From: Caldifermentibacillus hisashii
GTDB taxonomy: Bacteria > Bacillota > Bacilli > Bacillales > Caldibacillaceae
Reading direction: 5' to 3' (one strand)
DNA: 64,000 nt
Assembly: GCF_027568575.1 (NCBI RefSeq)
Contig: NZ_JANUVP010000016.1
Shown: positions 7,834 to 16,972 of the stretch, one piece after another
Position numbering within the stretch: the stretch's first letter is position 1
Layout: each line of letters opens with the position of its first letter
Translations under genes and position numbers: made by a program
Notes under the pieces: model-generated
The model's database searches: none
Told to the model about the DNA's origin: nothing
The model's input: the letters and a program-made list of their open reading frames with translations, nothing else

Positions 7834-8796
7834 CTAAAAGTTTAATTGAATCCGTTGCAACTTATCTTTTTGCGGTATATAGAAAGAAGTGTTCAGCCCG
7901 TCTTTCAACAAGTCTTCTTCAACACACAACCATATCGGAAATGGATATGTATCTAGCATTAAGTTGTCATGGATATATTTGGCTAAAGTGTATGTAGAGG
8001 TATAAATGATGACATAGCTTTCATTTTCATCCGGAAATCCAGTGATAGGAATCCGGTTATCATTTGCCTCATACACTTTTTTCCAGCAATCCAATTTGTC
8101 CCGGAAATACCCAAGGAAATTTTGATTCATCTGTGCCCGGTCAATCATAAAGTTAATATTCATGCTATCAGTTACCCGTAGCTCAGCCGCTCCCATAGGG
8201 AATTTCAATTTTGGGTTATCAGCAATGACCGCATTCCATTTCCATTTCTTAGCAATTTTCTTTTCAGTCATTACACAGCGTAACTCATTCATCGCTACAT
8301 AGCGCTTGATACCGCCTACCCCATAATTGTCCCATAAATTTGGATTCATAAAGAAATCCGCGCTATAATAATGTTTTAAAAGTTTAAATCCAGCTATCCC
8401 TAGCGTAAAGGGAGCGGGAGGCTTGACTATTTCTTCCGTGTCCGAGTGGATTCGTATTTTCCACCGGTCAACCAGTCCATTTGTACGGAAACGGTCAAGT
8501 CTCTTGGATGTGTCAGAGCGACTCATAATACTGATCATATATCGCCGAAGTTGGTCTTCATTTGCGCAAACAGCGTCGCCTAAAACCTTTAATAGTGTAA
8601 TATCATTTTCATCTAAGATTCCTCTACGATATAAGTCAATAACGCCTTCTTGTGTGGTGTAGGGATAATATTTTTTTGGTAAAACCTTACTTGCTTTGAG
8701 AAAGGGGTGGTCCCAAAAGGGTATTTCGTCATCTCTTGTTTTAAAAAAAGGGTAACCGAGTTCGTCGCTAGATACTTTCTTTGTAATTATATCCAT
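7834..8796 (-). CDS. replication-relaxation-like protein (320 aa)
   Basis: An N-terminal winged-helix-like region (about residues 55-125, ending in TNGLVDRWKIR) is followed by a C-terminal domain with MIDRAQMNQNFLGYFRDKL, which resembles the conserved Asp/Glu-x-Asp...K core of the Replic_Relax family (PF13814) of Gram-positive plasmid proteins. The C-terminal half is related in layout to the larger protein at 12495-13805. The ATG overlaps the stop of the S1-repeat gene by one base (TAATG), so the two are coupled. It may act in plasmid DNA processing. The family assignment comes from pattern recognition only. Confidence 0.55.
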   Translation of the reverse strand: MDIITKKVSSDELGYPFFKTRDDEIPFWDHPFLKASKVLPKKYYPYTTQEGVIDLYRRGILDENDITLLKVLGDAVCANEDQLRRYMISIMSRSDTSKRLDRFRTNGLVDRWKIRIHSDTEEIVKPPAPFTLGIAGFKLLKHYYSADFFMNPNLWDNYGVGGIKRYVAMNELRCVMTEKKIAKKWKWNAVIADNPKLKFPMGAAELRVTDSMNINFMIDRAQMNQNFLGYFRDKLDCWKKVYEANDNRIPITGFPDENESYVIIYTSTYTLAKYIHDNLMLDTYPFPIWLCVEEDLLKDGLNTSFYIPQKDKLQRIQLNF

Positions 8797-9698
8797 TATT
8801 CAAATAAAAACGACCCTACGTCTTTACGATGTTTCTTACCCCTTGGATACCTTGTTATCACCACACGAATACGACGGGCTTTCTGATCAATACTTCTAAT
8901 TACGCAAGTAACAATGTCACCGACAATAGGTTCTTCTAAATGGGAAGGCTTGATGGCTTTAGCTTCAACTCCTTCTTCTAATTTGACAAATATCCCATGT
9001 ACTGGATGAACCCCACTTACTTGTCCAGCTATGGTTGCACCTGAATCCATAAGTCGTTGTAACTTTTTATAAGGATCTTCAATTGTATGTCTACGGCTCA
9101 CTTGAACCAAATTTCGTTCTTTATCAAAACGGAGAACTTTCACTTGAATGACTTCTCCCCGTTGAACATCCTGTTCTAAACGTCTACCACGGTCCCAACT
9201 CCAATCATTCGGGAGCATAAAGCAGTCAGCCCCGTTAACACGTACATGAATGCGTCGATTACTCGGGTTAAATCCCCAAACCGTTCCTTCGAAAAGATGG
9301 TCCTGGAGCGTATCGTTAGATTGTAACTTTTCAATTTCTGCATAAAATTGCTGCTTTTTAATTTCAGCAGCTTTTTTTACGCTGACTGTAACCGTTCCAT
9401 CGTCTAAGTTTAAATAATCAATAATAAAGTCTTGAAAAGTCCCTGTAAAACCGGCTAACGATTTATATTGATAATTGTCAAATTCGGTTGCCGGGCAGTA
9501 AGCAGTAATCCCTCCTTCTAAAAGGAAAACAGCTACTTCCATATCTTTGTTAACATATTTCCCGTCTTCTAAAACCTTTGACGTTAATGTGGTTACCGAT
9601 GTAATAACTCCGCTTACAATTTTGTTTTCCCGTTTTAACCGTGCGAGATTGTCCAATTGTTCCTTAGTAGTCCATGATTGTGGTAACACTTCAACCAT
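8796..9698 (-). CDS. S1-repeat RNA-binding protein
   Basis: The 300-residue protein contains at least two, probably three, S1/OB-type repeats. One is near residues 30-110, one starts at FEGTVWGFNPSNRRIHVRVNG, and a clear C-terminal one has AGQVSGVHPVHGIFVKLEEGVEAKAIKPSH. S1 domains bind single-stranded RNA. It is encoded between the coupling protein gene and the replication-relaxation gene, behind its own promoter and leader terminator. The ribosome binding site AAGGAGG precedes the ATG. Because many transcripts of this plasmid carry leader hairpins, it is a candidate RNA-level regulator, but that is inference. Confidence 0.8.
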   Translation of the reverse strand: MVEVLPQSWTTKEQLDNLARLKRENKIVSGVITSVTTLTSKVLEDGKYVNKDMEVAVFLLEGGITAYCPATEFDNYQYKSLAGFTGTFQDFIIDYLNLDDGTVTVSVKKAAEIKKQQFYAEIEKLQSNDTLQDHLFEGTVWGFNPSNRRIHVRVNGADCFMLPNDWSWDRGRRLEQDVQRGEVIQVKVLRFDKERNLVQVSRRHTIEDPYKKLQRLMDSGATIAGQVSGVHPVHGIFVKLEEGVEAKAIKPSHLEEPIVGDIVTCVIRSIDQKARRIRVVITRYPRGKKHRKDVGSFLFE

Positions 9699-9730
9699 TT
9701 ATAAGCCTCCTTAAAAGCATTGTTTTAGGA

Positions 9731-9792
9731 TAATAAAAAACGACCACAAGAAGATAAAGTAGTATTTGTCTACTTTACTTTCTTGGGTCGTT
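9731..9792 (-). terminator. leader terminator upstream of the S1-repeat gene
   Basis: In the minus-strand transcript the 5' arm AACGACCCAAGAA pairs with TTCTTGTGGTCGTT, with an inner stem AGTAAAGTAG/CTACTTTA, followed by TTTTTT and about 32 nt later the ribosome binding site of the S1 gene. A possible promoter (TTGAAT, 17 bp, CATAAT) lies upstream at about 9825-9855, overlapping the end of the coupling protein gene. Confidence 0.75.
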
Positions 9793-9859
9793 CCCATTCA
9801 TTATTCCCTTTTTTAAATATTATCCTTGATTATGAGTTTATAATATATCAGATTCAATA

Positions 9860-12502
9860 TCAATAGTTTTTGTTCGAAAAATCATCCGTATCCTCAATAA
9901 TCGAAAAAAAGGTTCCTTTATTTTCTGGTTGATTAACCGTTGTATCATCAACATTTTTTTGAATTTCATTAACAAAGTTTAAAGTATCTGCACTAAGCTG
10001 GACCTCTTTAGGTCCATCTAGCGGTACATTATCTTTATTTTGATCTATATTTTTATCGAAACGAAATGGAATGATATCCGATTCTATCTCTTCCTTAATT
10101 CGCTCGGGTTCATTCATTTCCTTGGAGCTGTTAACTTTAGGTAACTCTGAATCCAAATCATAGTCTTCAAATTCTACTTCAAATGGTTGCTCAATTTTAG
10201 ATACAGTTTCCTCAATTTGTTCGACGGATGTTTCTTCTTCCTCTTGTTCAATCCCTTCTTGAACCATGAAACTTTCTGGGTGAACATTGTTACGGTTAGT
10301 TAACCACACTTGAGCTGAATCCATATTGACTGATATGGTAGCATTTTCGAATTCTTCTTTTGGAACAAAGTTTGCATCAATCTGTTTGACAGGCATAGGT
10401 CTATTGTTAATAACAATTTTCACAGCACATTGAAATGGCTTTTGGTAAATAATATCCGATGGTGATAAGATGGGATTCCTTTTCTTTTGATACGATATAC
10501 CTTGACGGAGCACCGGGTTTTCCTGGAGCGGACTTACACTCTGCTCATTAATTCCTTCTACATACTCATCTTGTTCACCAAATACTTTTGAAAATAGTTC
10601 GGCATCATAAGATGGGATATCACCATAGACCATTTTATGCCGGAGAGAGCCTAATAGAGTTTGCATGTAAGTTTCACCATATTTGTCTGCAAGTTGAGTT
10701 ACTGTTTGTGCAACAACAGTAATAATAGTTTTGTATTTTCGGGACTGCGCCGGAAATTCTTTGAATGGACGATAGACGTAGTCAGGAAATTCATCGACAA
10801 CTATATGATGAAAGGTAGAAACATTCGGTTTTCTTCTAAATACCGCATTTTGCAAACTTAACAATACCAGTTTTCCTAGTACATTTGATAATCCGCCAAG
10901 TTCACCTTTAGCGGTATTAACTAATAATACTCCTCCCATTTCCAAATGACGATCAAAATCAAAGTTAGTTTTTCCGAAAAGAACACGCCGAATCAGTGGG
11001 TTAGCACCTATATCATTGAGAACGTTTCGTAAATTTTGTACATATTCTGTTTTGGCATCATAATATTCATCTTCTCCACGGTACTCACCGGATAATACCT
11101 TTTTCGGTGCGTCACTTCCTCTGACTGTTTTAGGTACCAAGTTCATGTCAAACCATTCATCAATTTGTTTAACGATGGCCCAGTGATTGCGTTCATCTCG
11201 ATTCTCTAAACTTTCGTAACCCTCTGGTATTGTCTCCTTTAACATAATATGCATTCGTCGAACTAATTGTGGATTATCATACATTTTTAATAGCATATCG
11301 AAGGTCACTTCTTGTTCAGGATCATGCAATTTTAATAAATAAATATAATGCTTTAAATGGTTTCTCTCCGATTGTTGAAAGAAAAAGTTGTTTGTCTTGC
11401 CTTCAGCTAGCCCTTCCATAACCATAGCGAATGCTTCGGCAACTTTTTCCACGGGACCCTGCATCGGGTTTATACTTGGTGTATCTGGATTGGTTGGATC
11501 AATATAAAATACTGCTTCGTCTGGAATGCCATGAGCCTTAACTAATCTATAGGCCTTTTCGCAAAGATCATTGGACGGCTCTATGACACTAATTCCATTT
11601 AAGTACATGCCCTTTATTTCCTCTGTATGGAAATCTTTCCGCTTGTATATAGATGGATAGTCATTAATGAATCTTGTCATCCAATGCAGGTCTTGGTTCA
11701 AAATAGGTAGAATAAGAGCACTCGTTTTCCCTGTCCCAATACTCCCTATAATTATATTATTAAGGGTCCGATCTCGCCCAGGCTGAATTAATAGTTCCCT
11801 CGATTCGGATTCAGGTCCAAGAACGATATCTGGCCAATGTTCGGATGCTTCCAATTTAAACCATTTTTGTAGGAACAGATTCTTTATTTCAAATTCGGCA
11901 AAGGCGAGATTAATATCGGGTGCATATTGTTGATATTGTCCATTTAACCACAAAAGTATAAAACTGGTAATAACCAATGGAATAAACATCATTATCTTTA
12001 ACAACATTTCTATATCGCCAAAAGCTATAGCTTGCCATGCACTTGTTATATCTAACATCTCCCCCCGCTCCATGATATAGGGAAGAATAAAGTTATAGAC
12101 GGGAGCGGTTATTAATAACAAATAATTGAATAACACACCAAGAAACATATTCCAAAAAAGTGTTGTTTTCCATTTAAGCGTTTGAAACGTTTTAAACTTC
12201 GTTGAGACCAACCATCCCCCGATAAGGAAGATAGAAATTAGGATAAACCCCCATAATCGTGGCTGTGTTGGGTCACCAAATAAAATAAAGGTTGGAATAA
12301 CCGGTACAAATTGGCCAATCATCAAAAATAGATAATTAAAAACCCCCTTTAACGTACAAAAGAAAGATAAACTCACTAATACAACCATAGAAATGACTGG
12401 CAATCTATGGGGAATCGTTGATAGTCTTTCCTTTATACGTTGCTGAAGGTGCGAAAGGATATTATTTTTCGAACGAGATGATTCAATTAGCTTATCACTC
12501 AT
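9860..12502 (-). CDS. virD4: VirD4/TraG-type IV coupling protein
   Basis: The 880-residue protein has four N-terminal hydrophobic segments (about residues 37-185), a Walker A GSIGTGKT at 253-260, an ISVIEPSNDL element and a Walker B region HHIVVDEFPDYV near residue 590, the arrangement of VirD4/TraG ATPases. These hexamers dock the DNA-relaxase complex to the secretion channel and pump DNA. The C-terminal 170 residues form a long acidic tail rich in Glu/Asp that probably carries recognition sites. The gene overlaps the upstream replication-relaxation gene by 8 bp, which suggests both act on the transfer substrate. Confidence 0.93.
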   Translation of the reverse strand: MSDKLIESSRSKNNILSHLQQRIKERLSTIPHRLPVISMVVLVSLSFFCTLKGVFNYLFLMIGQFVPVIPTFILFGDPTQPRLWGFILISIFLIGGWLVSTKFKTFQTLKWKTTLFWNMFLGVLFNYLLLITAPVYNFILPYIMERGEMLDITSAWQAIAFGDIEMLLKIMMFIPLVITSFILLWLNGQYQQYAPDINLAFAEFEIKNLFLQKWFKLEASEHWPDIVLGPESESRELLIQPGRDRTLNNIIIGSIGTGKTSALILPILNQDLHWMTRFINDYPSIYKRKDFHTEEIKGMYLNGISVIEPSNDLCEKAYRLVKAHGIPDEAVFYIDPTNPDTPSINPMQGPVEKVAEAFAMVMEGLAEGKTNNFFFQQSERNHLKHYIYLLKLHDPEQEVTFDMLLKMYDNPQLVRRMHIMLKETIPEGYESLENRDERNHWAIVKQIDEWFDMNLVPKTVRGSDAPKKVLSGEYRGEDEYYDAKTEYVQNLRNVLNDIGANPLIRRVLFGKTNFDFDRHLEMGGVLLVNTAKGELGGLSNVLGKLVLLSLQNAVFRRKPNVSTFHHIVVDEFPDYVYRPFKEFPAQSRKYKTIITVVAQTVTQLADKYGETYMQTLLGSLRHKMVYGDIPSYDAELFSKVFGEQDEYVEGINEQSVSPLQENPVLRQGISYQKKRNPILSPSDIIYQKPFQCAVKIVINNRPMPVKQIDANFVPKEEFENATISVNMDSAQVWLTNRNNVHPESFMVQEGIEQEEEETSVEQIEETVSKIEQPFEVEFEDYDLDSELPKVNSSKEMNEPERIKEEIESDIIPFRFDKNIDQNKDNVPLDGPKEVQLSADTLNFVNEIQKNVDDTTVNQPENKGTFFSIIEDTDDFSNKNY

Positions 12503-13805
12503 AAAATTTTTCCTCCTTTAATACCTTATAATCCTTGCGATAATAAAAAGGTGGTGTCTGCTCCATCACCATTGCTTTATACCATTCGTCTATGCTAGCA
12601 AGATAGATGATGCCGGTGGTATTTTCAATTATATCTGAATGTAACTCGTCCGAATAAGGATACATTCCAATGATATGCTTGACTGTTTTTTTTAACCGTC
12701 TTTCCTTTTGGAGAAACAGTAGGAATTGAAGAATATCTATATCTTTTACACTTCCCTCTTCCAATACTTTTAAGATAATTACATTTTCACGCCCCCCGTT
12801 TTTAATTGTAAAGTGTCCATCACCGTAAAGTTCTTCACGTTCGTCTGATAAATAAAGATCCTTCGGCGACAACAACTCTAATGAACGATATGTCTTTTTA
12901 AGCGTACTTATGGTCTTTTTAACAATTTCTGTATGCTTTTGGTCAATGGTATAAGGATAGGAACCTATAAGTATTTTCCCTCCAACGTATCCGGCTCTAC
13001 TCATATTTACAACGTAAAAATTCAAGTTTTTTATGGTATGTCCGTTAGCTTCCTTAATGTAATTCTTTAAATGCCATACTCTTTTATAACGCTCAACAGG
13101 TAATGGTCGAATATACTTTAAGGCTGGGTCCGACTCATCAATAACACAGAACAGTACGTTGACATTTCTGTTTGGATGTTTGGTTGCAAGCTCCATATAT
13201 TTTTTTATTTTACTCTGTATGGCAGCACTCTTTTCTGTTCCCATGTCAGCTTCAATATATAAAACACATTCATTTTTTTTATTAATTAAAATCCAATCTG
13301 GAATTAGATTATCAATTTCCTTGTATAACCAAGGTGCAGATTCAATTTCAGCATTTGAATTTTTTAAGGAGATTTTTGTTAATAGCGCAACATCTCTAGC
13401 ACAAAAGTAATGATCAAAACTATTATTTCTGTTAACGTCAGGGCTGTTTATATCTTTTTTAATATCCTCATCACTGATAATGTTTAACTTTTTCAGTGTA
13501 TCCAATCCATTTTTATCAAGTTGATAAAAGATTTTGTCTGTAGGACTACGAGTATAGCGTTTAAATTTTACTAATTTAGATTCTCTCCACCTGAGTAATT
13601 TTTTACGAACTGCATTACCCGTTATTTTATAAGCACGTTCAAAATAATATTCCAGTTGATACAAAGCTAACGTGTCAAACTCAAATAGTAATTTTAATAG
13701 GTCAATATCAGCTTGCTGAAATCTAAAAGTGTAGTACTTCCCCCTTTTTTTTAAGTATAAAGTTACATTGTTTTTCTTCTTTTTAACTTCGATTAACTTA
13801 GCCAT
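12495..13805 (-). CDS. replication-relaxation family protein (436 aa)
   Basis: The start is the ATG at 13803-13805 preceded by AAAAGGGGC. A longer frame starting at 13826 would run into the leader terminator. Residues 20-110 form a winged helix (LYQLEYYFERAYKITGNAVR, then RKKLLRWRESKLV). The C-terminal half has the nuclease-like core IPDWILINKK..LYIEADMGTEK followed by a Lys-rich helix, characteristic of Replic_Relax (PF13814) proteins of Gram-positive plasmids. It overlaps the coupling protein gene. With no classical relaxase visible, it is the best local candidate for an origin-processing or relaxosome protein. Confidence 0.75.
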   Translation of the reverse strand: MAKLIEVKKKKNNVTLYLKKRGKYYTFRFQQADIDLLKLLFEFDTLALYQLEYYFERAYKITGNAVRKKLLRWRESKLVKFKRYTRSPTDKIFYQLDKNGLDTLKKLNIISDEDIKKDINSPDVNRNNSFDHYFCARDVALLTKISLKNSNAEIESAPWLYKEIDNLIPDWILINKKNECVLYIEADMGTEKSAAIQSKIKKYMELATKHPNRNVNVLFCVIDESDPALKYIRPLPVERYKRVWHLKNYIKEANGHTIKNLNFYVVNMSRAGYVGGKILIGSYPYTIDQKHTEIVKKTISTLKKTYRSLELLSPKDLYLSDEREELYGDGHFTIKNGGRENVIILKVLEEGSVKDIDILQFLLFLQKERRLKKTVKHIIGMYPYSDELHSDIIENTTGIIYLASIDEWYKAMVMEQTPPFYYRKDYKVLKEEKFYE

Positions 13806-13824
13806 ATAATTTGCCCCTTTTAAC

Positions 13825-13880
13825 AAAAAAGAACCCTAAAATCCCAAAGCAAAAATAACGCTTTGAAATTCTAGGGTTCT
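13825..13880 (-). terminator. leader terminator upstream of the replication-relaxation gene
   Basis: In the transcript AGAACCCTAGAATTTCAAAGC pairs with GCTTTGGGATTTTAGGGTTCT and is followed by TTTTTTG, then AAAAGGGGC and the start codon within 25 nt. An extended -10 promoter (TGGTATACT, 13900-13908) sits just upstream, giving a leader of about 90 nt. Confidence 0.8.
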
Positions 13881-14440
13881 CCCTTAAATATTTTTCATTA
13901 GTATACCATAAAAAGAAAAAATTAGAAGTGTATAGATATAAATTAGCATGAGTAATATATTCAGAAACTGAATTAATTTTCGGCTAAAAAAGTGTGAAAA
14001 AACGTTAATTTATTAGGGTAAAAAATAGTCAAATCAAATTAAGTAAAAAATGGAAATTTTTCCATGCATTTACCTTTTTTTCAGTATTGAAGTTACCGTG
14101 GACCTGTGCAGTATGAATACAATACCCAAAAAGAATTAAGCTGAATTATTTGGGCATCACATCATGCCAAAACGAAGTGACAAAAATATAATCACTTCAA
14201 AACTTCACTTCGATTTGTCACATAGATGATCCCTGTGGATAGAAATGAAATATTATGTTTTTGAATAAAAAAATGCATAAAACAAACGATCGCTTTGGAT
14301 GGACTAGGCTTTGCAAAAAATTTTATATTGTTGCTATGTATATATTCCATTTACCTTTCCAACAAACAGTAAGTAAAATCAGCTCAGCAATGCTAACTGA
14401 AAGTATATGTTAAGATAGAGCTTAAATAAAGGTTTTGTGT
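13881..14440. other. non-coding region with inverted repeats (candidate origin)
   Basis: No gene is visible here. The stretch holds a hairpin CCCAAA...TTTGGG (14125-14155) and clustered GAAGTGA/TCACTTC repeats with flanking GTGACAAA and TTTGTCAC between about 14170 and 14222. It lies between the coupling/replication-relaxation genes and the partition locus. The inverted repeats next to DNA-processing genes fit an origin of transfer or replication, but nothing proves it. Confidence 0.35.
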
Positions 14441-14819
14441 GCCTGAATTGTGTACCATAACCGGTAATAAATACTAGTGAATATACTATTTAACTGTGTT
14501 TTAAACAGGTACACAATTCAGGTTCGTAATTGAGGTACAATATGCCTTAAAAGGAAGTCCTCCTCCACTTTTTATACGTAACTGCAATACCAAGGGGTCA
14601 AATTAAACAACAAGAAATACTATTTCAAACGAATATAAATAGATAATCCCAGTAGTCAAAATGATTATTAACAAAAATCATTTTAATATTAAGGGAACAT
14701 AATACAGGTACATAATTTAAATCCACAAAAAAGGCTTTAATAAAGCAAGATTGAACTTGATATTTATTCATATTGTTATTATAATGTTCCTTAAAGGTAT
14801 ATAATTAAGGTACATAAAG
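14441..14819. repeat. tubC: tubC-like centromere iterons
   Basis: Copies of a motif close to AGGTACATAATTNA occur at about 14507, 14531, 14704, 14793 and 14808, and inverted at 14443. The outer pair forms a perfect 15-bp inverted repeat (CCTGAATTGTGTACC, 14442-14456, with its complement at 14508-14522). TubR-type partition proteins bind such iteron clusters upstream of tubRZ. The last copies cover the predicted transcription start of tubR, which predicts autorepression. Confidence 0.7.
14757..14785 (+). promoter_or_regulatory. promoter of tubRZ
   Basis: TTGATA (14757-14762) and TATAAT (14780-14785) are separated by exactly 17 bp. The iterons AAGGTATATAATTAAGGTAC (14792-14811) lie at the start point, an arrangement that fits repression by TubR. 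Confidence 0.75.
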
Positions 14820-14843
14820 AAACAGAAAGAGGGGGTGTGATAT

Positions 14844-15182
14844 GTGAATGGTATAAACGAAGATCATCAATACAAAGATTTAGATCGCATTGAGTATGAC
14901 GATGATACGCTTATTTTTTTGAGAAAAAAATTAGATGAATTTACAATAAATATTTTTAAGATGATCTTTGAACACAACAAACAACACCGTGGTTTGGTTA
15001 AAACTAGATTAAATAATTATTTAAGAATGCGAAAAAGATATGATAATGCTTTTCTAATCTTAGAGTCACAAGGTTTTATAGAGAGAAAAGAAGATGGCAC
15101 TTCTACCCCATATTTTTTGACAGTACGTGGTAGACAATTAATGGTTTTACTAAAATCAGAGGAAATAGAAAGAGAGGAATAG
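14844..15182 (+). CDS. tubR: TubR-like winged-helix partition protein
   Basis: The 112-residue protein is wholly helical with a winged-helix C-terminal part (RYDNAFLILESQGFIERKEDGTSTPYFLTVRGRQLM), the size and layout of TubR, the centromere-binding protein of type III partition systems. It is encoded 4 bp upstream of tubZ and just downstream of the iterons. The start is GTG with GAGGGGGTG upstream. The partner context makes the call firm, although TubR proteins diverge strongly in sequence. Confidence 0.8.
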   Translation: MNGINEDHQYKDLDRIEYDDDTLIFLRKKLDEFTINIFKMIFEHNKQHRGLVKTRLNNYLRMRKRYDNAFLILESQGFIERKEDGTSTPYFLTVRGRQLMVLLKSEEIEREE

Positions 15183-15186
15183 TTAA

Positions 15187-16539
15187 ATGATGAAACCCTT
15201 TTCTGTTAATGAAAATCTAGGAGCAATAAAAGCTTTGTTGTCTGACCACCTATACTCCCAGGAGATAAAAAATGAAATTTCACGTTTTCCCTCACAAGCA
15301 ATTATCGGCTTAGGACAAGGTGGAGGCAGAATTGCAGCTGAATTTGCTAGATTTGGTTTCCCAACTTATTTGTTAAACTCATCAAAATCAGATATGGAAG
15401 AACATAAGAATCTTATCCCCGAGAGCAGAAGAATATTAACTAAAAGCACTAAGTATCCGGAATTAGAAGGAACGGATAAGAATGCTCAATTGGGTTTTGC
15501 AATCGCGAATGAGAATAAAAATTTATATGCAAAAGTTGCCACAGATGATGCTATCCAAGACGCTGAATTTGTTTGGGTCTGCGTTTCACTAGGAGGTGGA
15601 ACTGGTAATGGTGCTTTGAAGATAGCTCTTACATATTTGTCGAAAGTTAGAGCTGCACGTGCTTTGCCTGGTGGAAAAATACCACTTGGAGTGATATGCT
15701 CGTTGCCTTCTAAAGATGAAAGAGGTTCTTCTTTTAGAAAAAATGCTTTAGCTGGAATCAATCTTATCCAACAATTAATGAATGACAACCGGATAGGTGC
15801 TGCTTTAGTCATTGATAACGAAAAAATGAACGATTATTACGCTAAAAACCCTCTAAAAACATATGGGGGAACAGAAATCGATGCTAAAAGTTACTCTAAT
15901 ATGGTTGTTGCAAGTTCATTAATAGAAATTTGTTCGCTCCCACTATTAGACGGCCGAGCAGTCTTTGATAAAACAGAATTATTAACAACCCTTTCCACTC
16001 CTGGGTGGTTATCCATCTCTAAATATGAGGTTGACGACGATGATGATATTGAGACTGTTATCAAAAACCTTTTTAATGACAATGAAGTGTTAGCTAACTA
16101 TAAACTAGATAATACGGTTACGGGAGCCATTGGAATATTGTACCCTACGTCGAAGAATATATCGCCTAAAATAGCTGATGATGTTTATGCATATACTTCT
16201 AAATTGCTAGATGCAAAGGTAAATTTGGCAATATCAAAGAATAGCAGAGTAAAAAAGCTTACACTCTATGGTTTAGCTATATATATAGAACCTTCAAGCA
16301 GAATTAATGAACTTATGGAAGAATTAAAAGAATGGGAAAGAATTGAAAAGGAACAAGAAGAAGCTAAAAAGCTTGTTGCAACTGGATTAGATGATTTTGA
16401 TGATTTCTTTAGTAATAGCGATGCTCTTAGTAATACTAGACAAAAAGTAAACTTAACTGATCTAATTGATAATTTTGAAGAAGAAAAAGTCAAGCCAAGG
16501 AAATTTAGAGCAGCTGATTTAGAGGATTTAGATATTTAG
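15187..16539 (+). CDS. tubZ: TubZ tubulin/FtsZ-like partition GTPase
   Basis: This 450-residue GTPase polymerises into filaments that carry TubR-bound plasmids apart. The tubulin signature GGGTGNG is at residues 136-142, after an N-terminal Gly-rich loop (GLGQGGGR, 41-48) typical of FtsZ/TubZ. The C-terminal 60 residues are charged and end basic (KVKPRKFRAADLEDLDI), as expected for the tail that contacts TubR. Related proteins include RepX/TubZ of the B. anthracis pXO1 type of plasmid, where the locus is also tied to replication. A terminator follows at 16542. Confidence 0.93.
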   Translation: MMKPFSVNENLGAIKALLSDHLYSQEIKNEISRFPSQAIIGLGQGGGRIAAEFARFGFPTYLLNSSKSDMEEHKNLIPESRRILTKSTKYPELEGTDKNAQLGFAIANENKNLYAKVATDDAIQDAEFVWVCVSLGGGTGNGALKIALTYLSKVRAARALPGGKIPLGVICSLPSKDERGSSFRKNALAGINLIQQLMNDNRIGAALVIDNEKMNDYYAKNPLKTYGGTEIDAKSYSNMVVASSLIEICSLPLLDGRAVFDKTELLTTLSTPGWLSISKYEVDDDDDIETVIKNLFNDNEVLANYKLDNTVTGAIGILYPTSKNISPKIADDVYAYTSKLLDAKVNLAISKNSRVKKLTLYGLAIYIEPSSRINELMEELKEWERIEKEQEEAKKLVATGLDDFDDFFSNSDALSNTRQKVNLTDLIDNFEEEKVKPRKFRAADLEDLDI

Positions 16540-16541
16540 AT

Positions 16542-16582
16542 AATAAAGACGTAAGTTGCAAAATACTTACGTCTTTATTTTT
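16542..16582 (+). terminator. terminator after tubZ
   Basis: AATAAAGACGTAAGT (16542-16556) pairs with ACTTACGTCTTTATT (16565-16579), followed by a T-run, 3 nt after the tubZ stop. Confidence 0.85.
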
Positions 16583-16599
16583 AAAAAGCTATTCTTACT

Positions 16600-16954
16600 C
16601 CCCTTCTCCTCAATTACTTTCACCTAAGACTTCAAAAAATACTTTATTCAGTATATTCATAGTTCGGTCGGATATAAAAGGGTTTTGTATATCTTAGACA
16701 CGTTTTTGCGCTATTTACCGTTGAACGCAACTTAGCGTTATCGCTACTTAACATAAATAATAAAATCAATTTCAAAAATGAGTTATTACAATGAATTTAA
16801 TCGCTGTATAACGTATTTGAATTATTTAATTTTAAAATTTATTTTATGCGCTGTATTTCGCTTATGTCCTTATAGCGCTATAGAAATCGTAAAAACTAAT
16901 GGAAATATAAACGATAAAGTGCTATGATTTTATCAGTATTGTGGAATTTCACAT
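16600..16954. repeat. GCGCTRTA-type repeats upstream of the TubY-like gene
   Basis: No gene is visible. Degenerate repeats of GCGCTATTT or GCGCTGTAT type occur at 16708, 16801 (TCGCTGTAT), 16847 and 16921, with two palindromes, AGCGTTATCGCT (16734-16745) and TATAGCGCTATA (16871-16882). They could be operators of the adjacent MerR-like protein or replication iterons. Confidence 0.4.
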
Positions 16955-16972
16955 ATGGGGAGGTGTATTTTC

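Noticed and set aside
13830..14843. CRISPR array in the repeat-rich 1-kb gap
   Set aside because: The repeats are short, irregularly spaced and inverted as well as direct, as expected for partition iterons; no cas genes are near.
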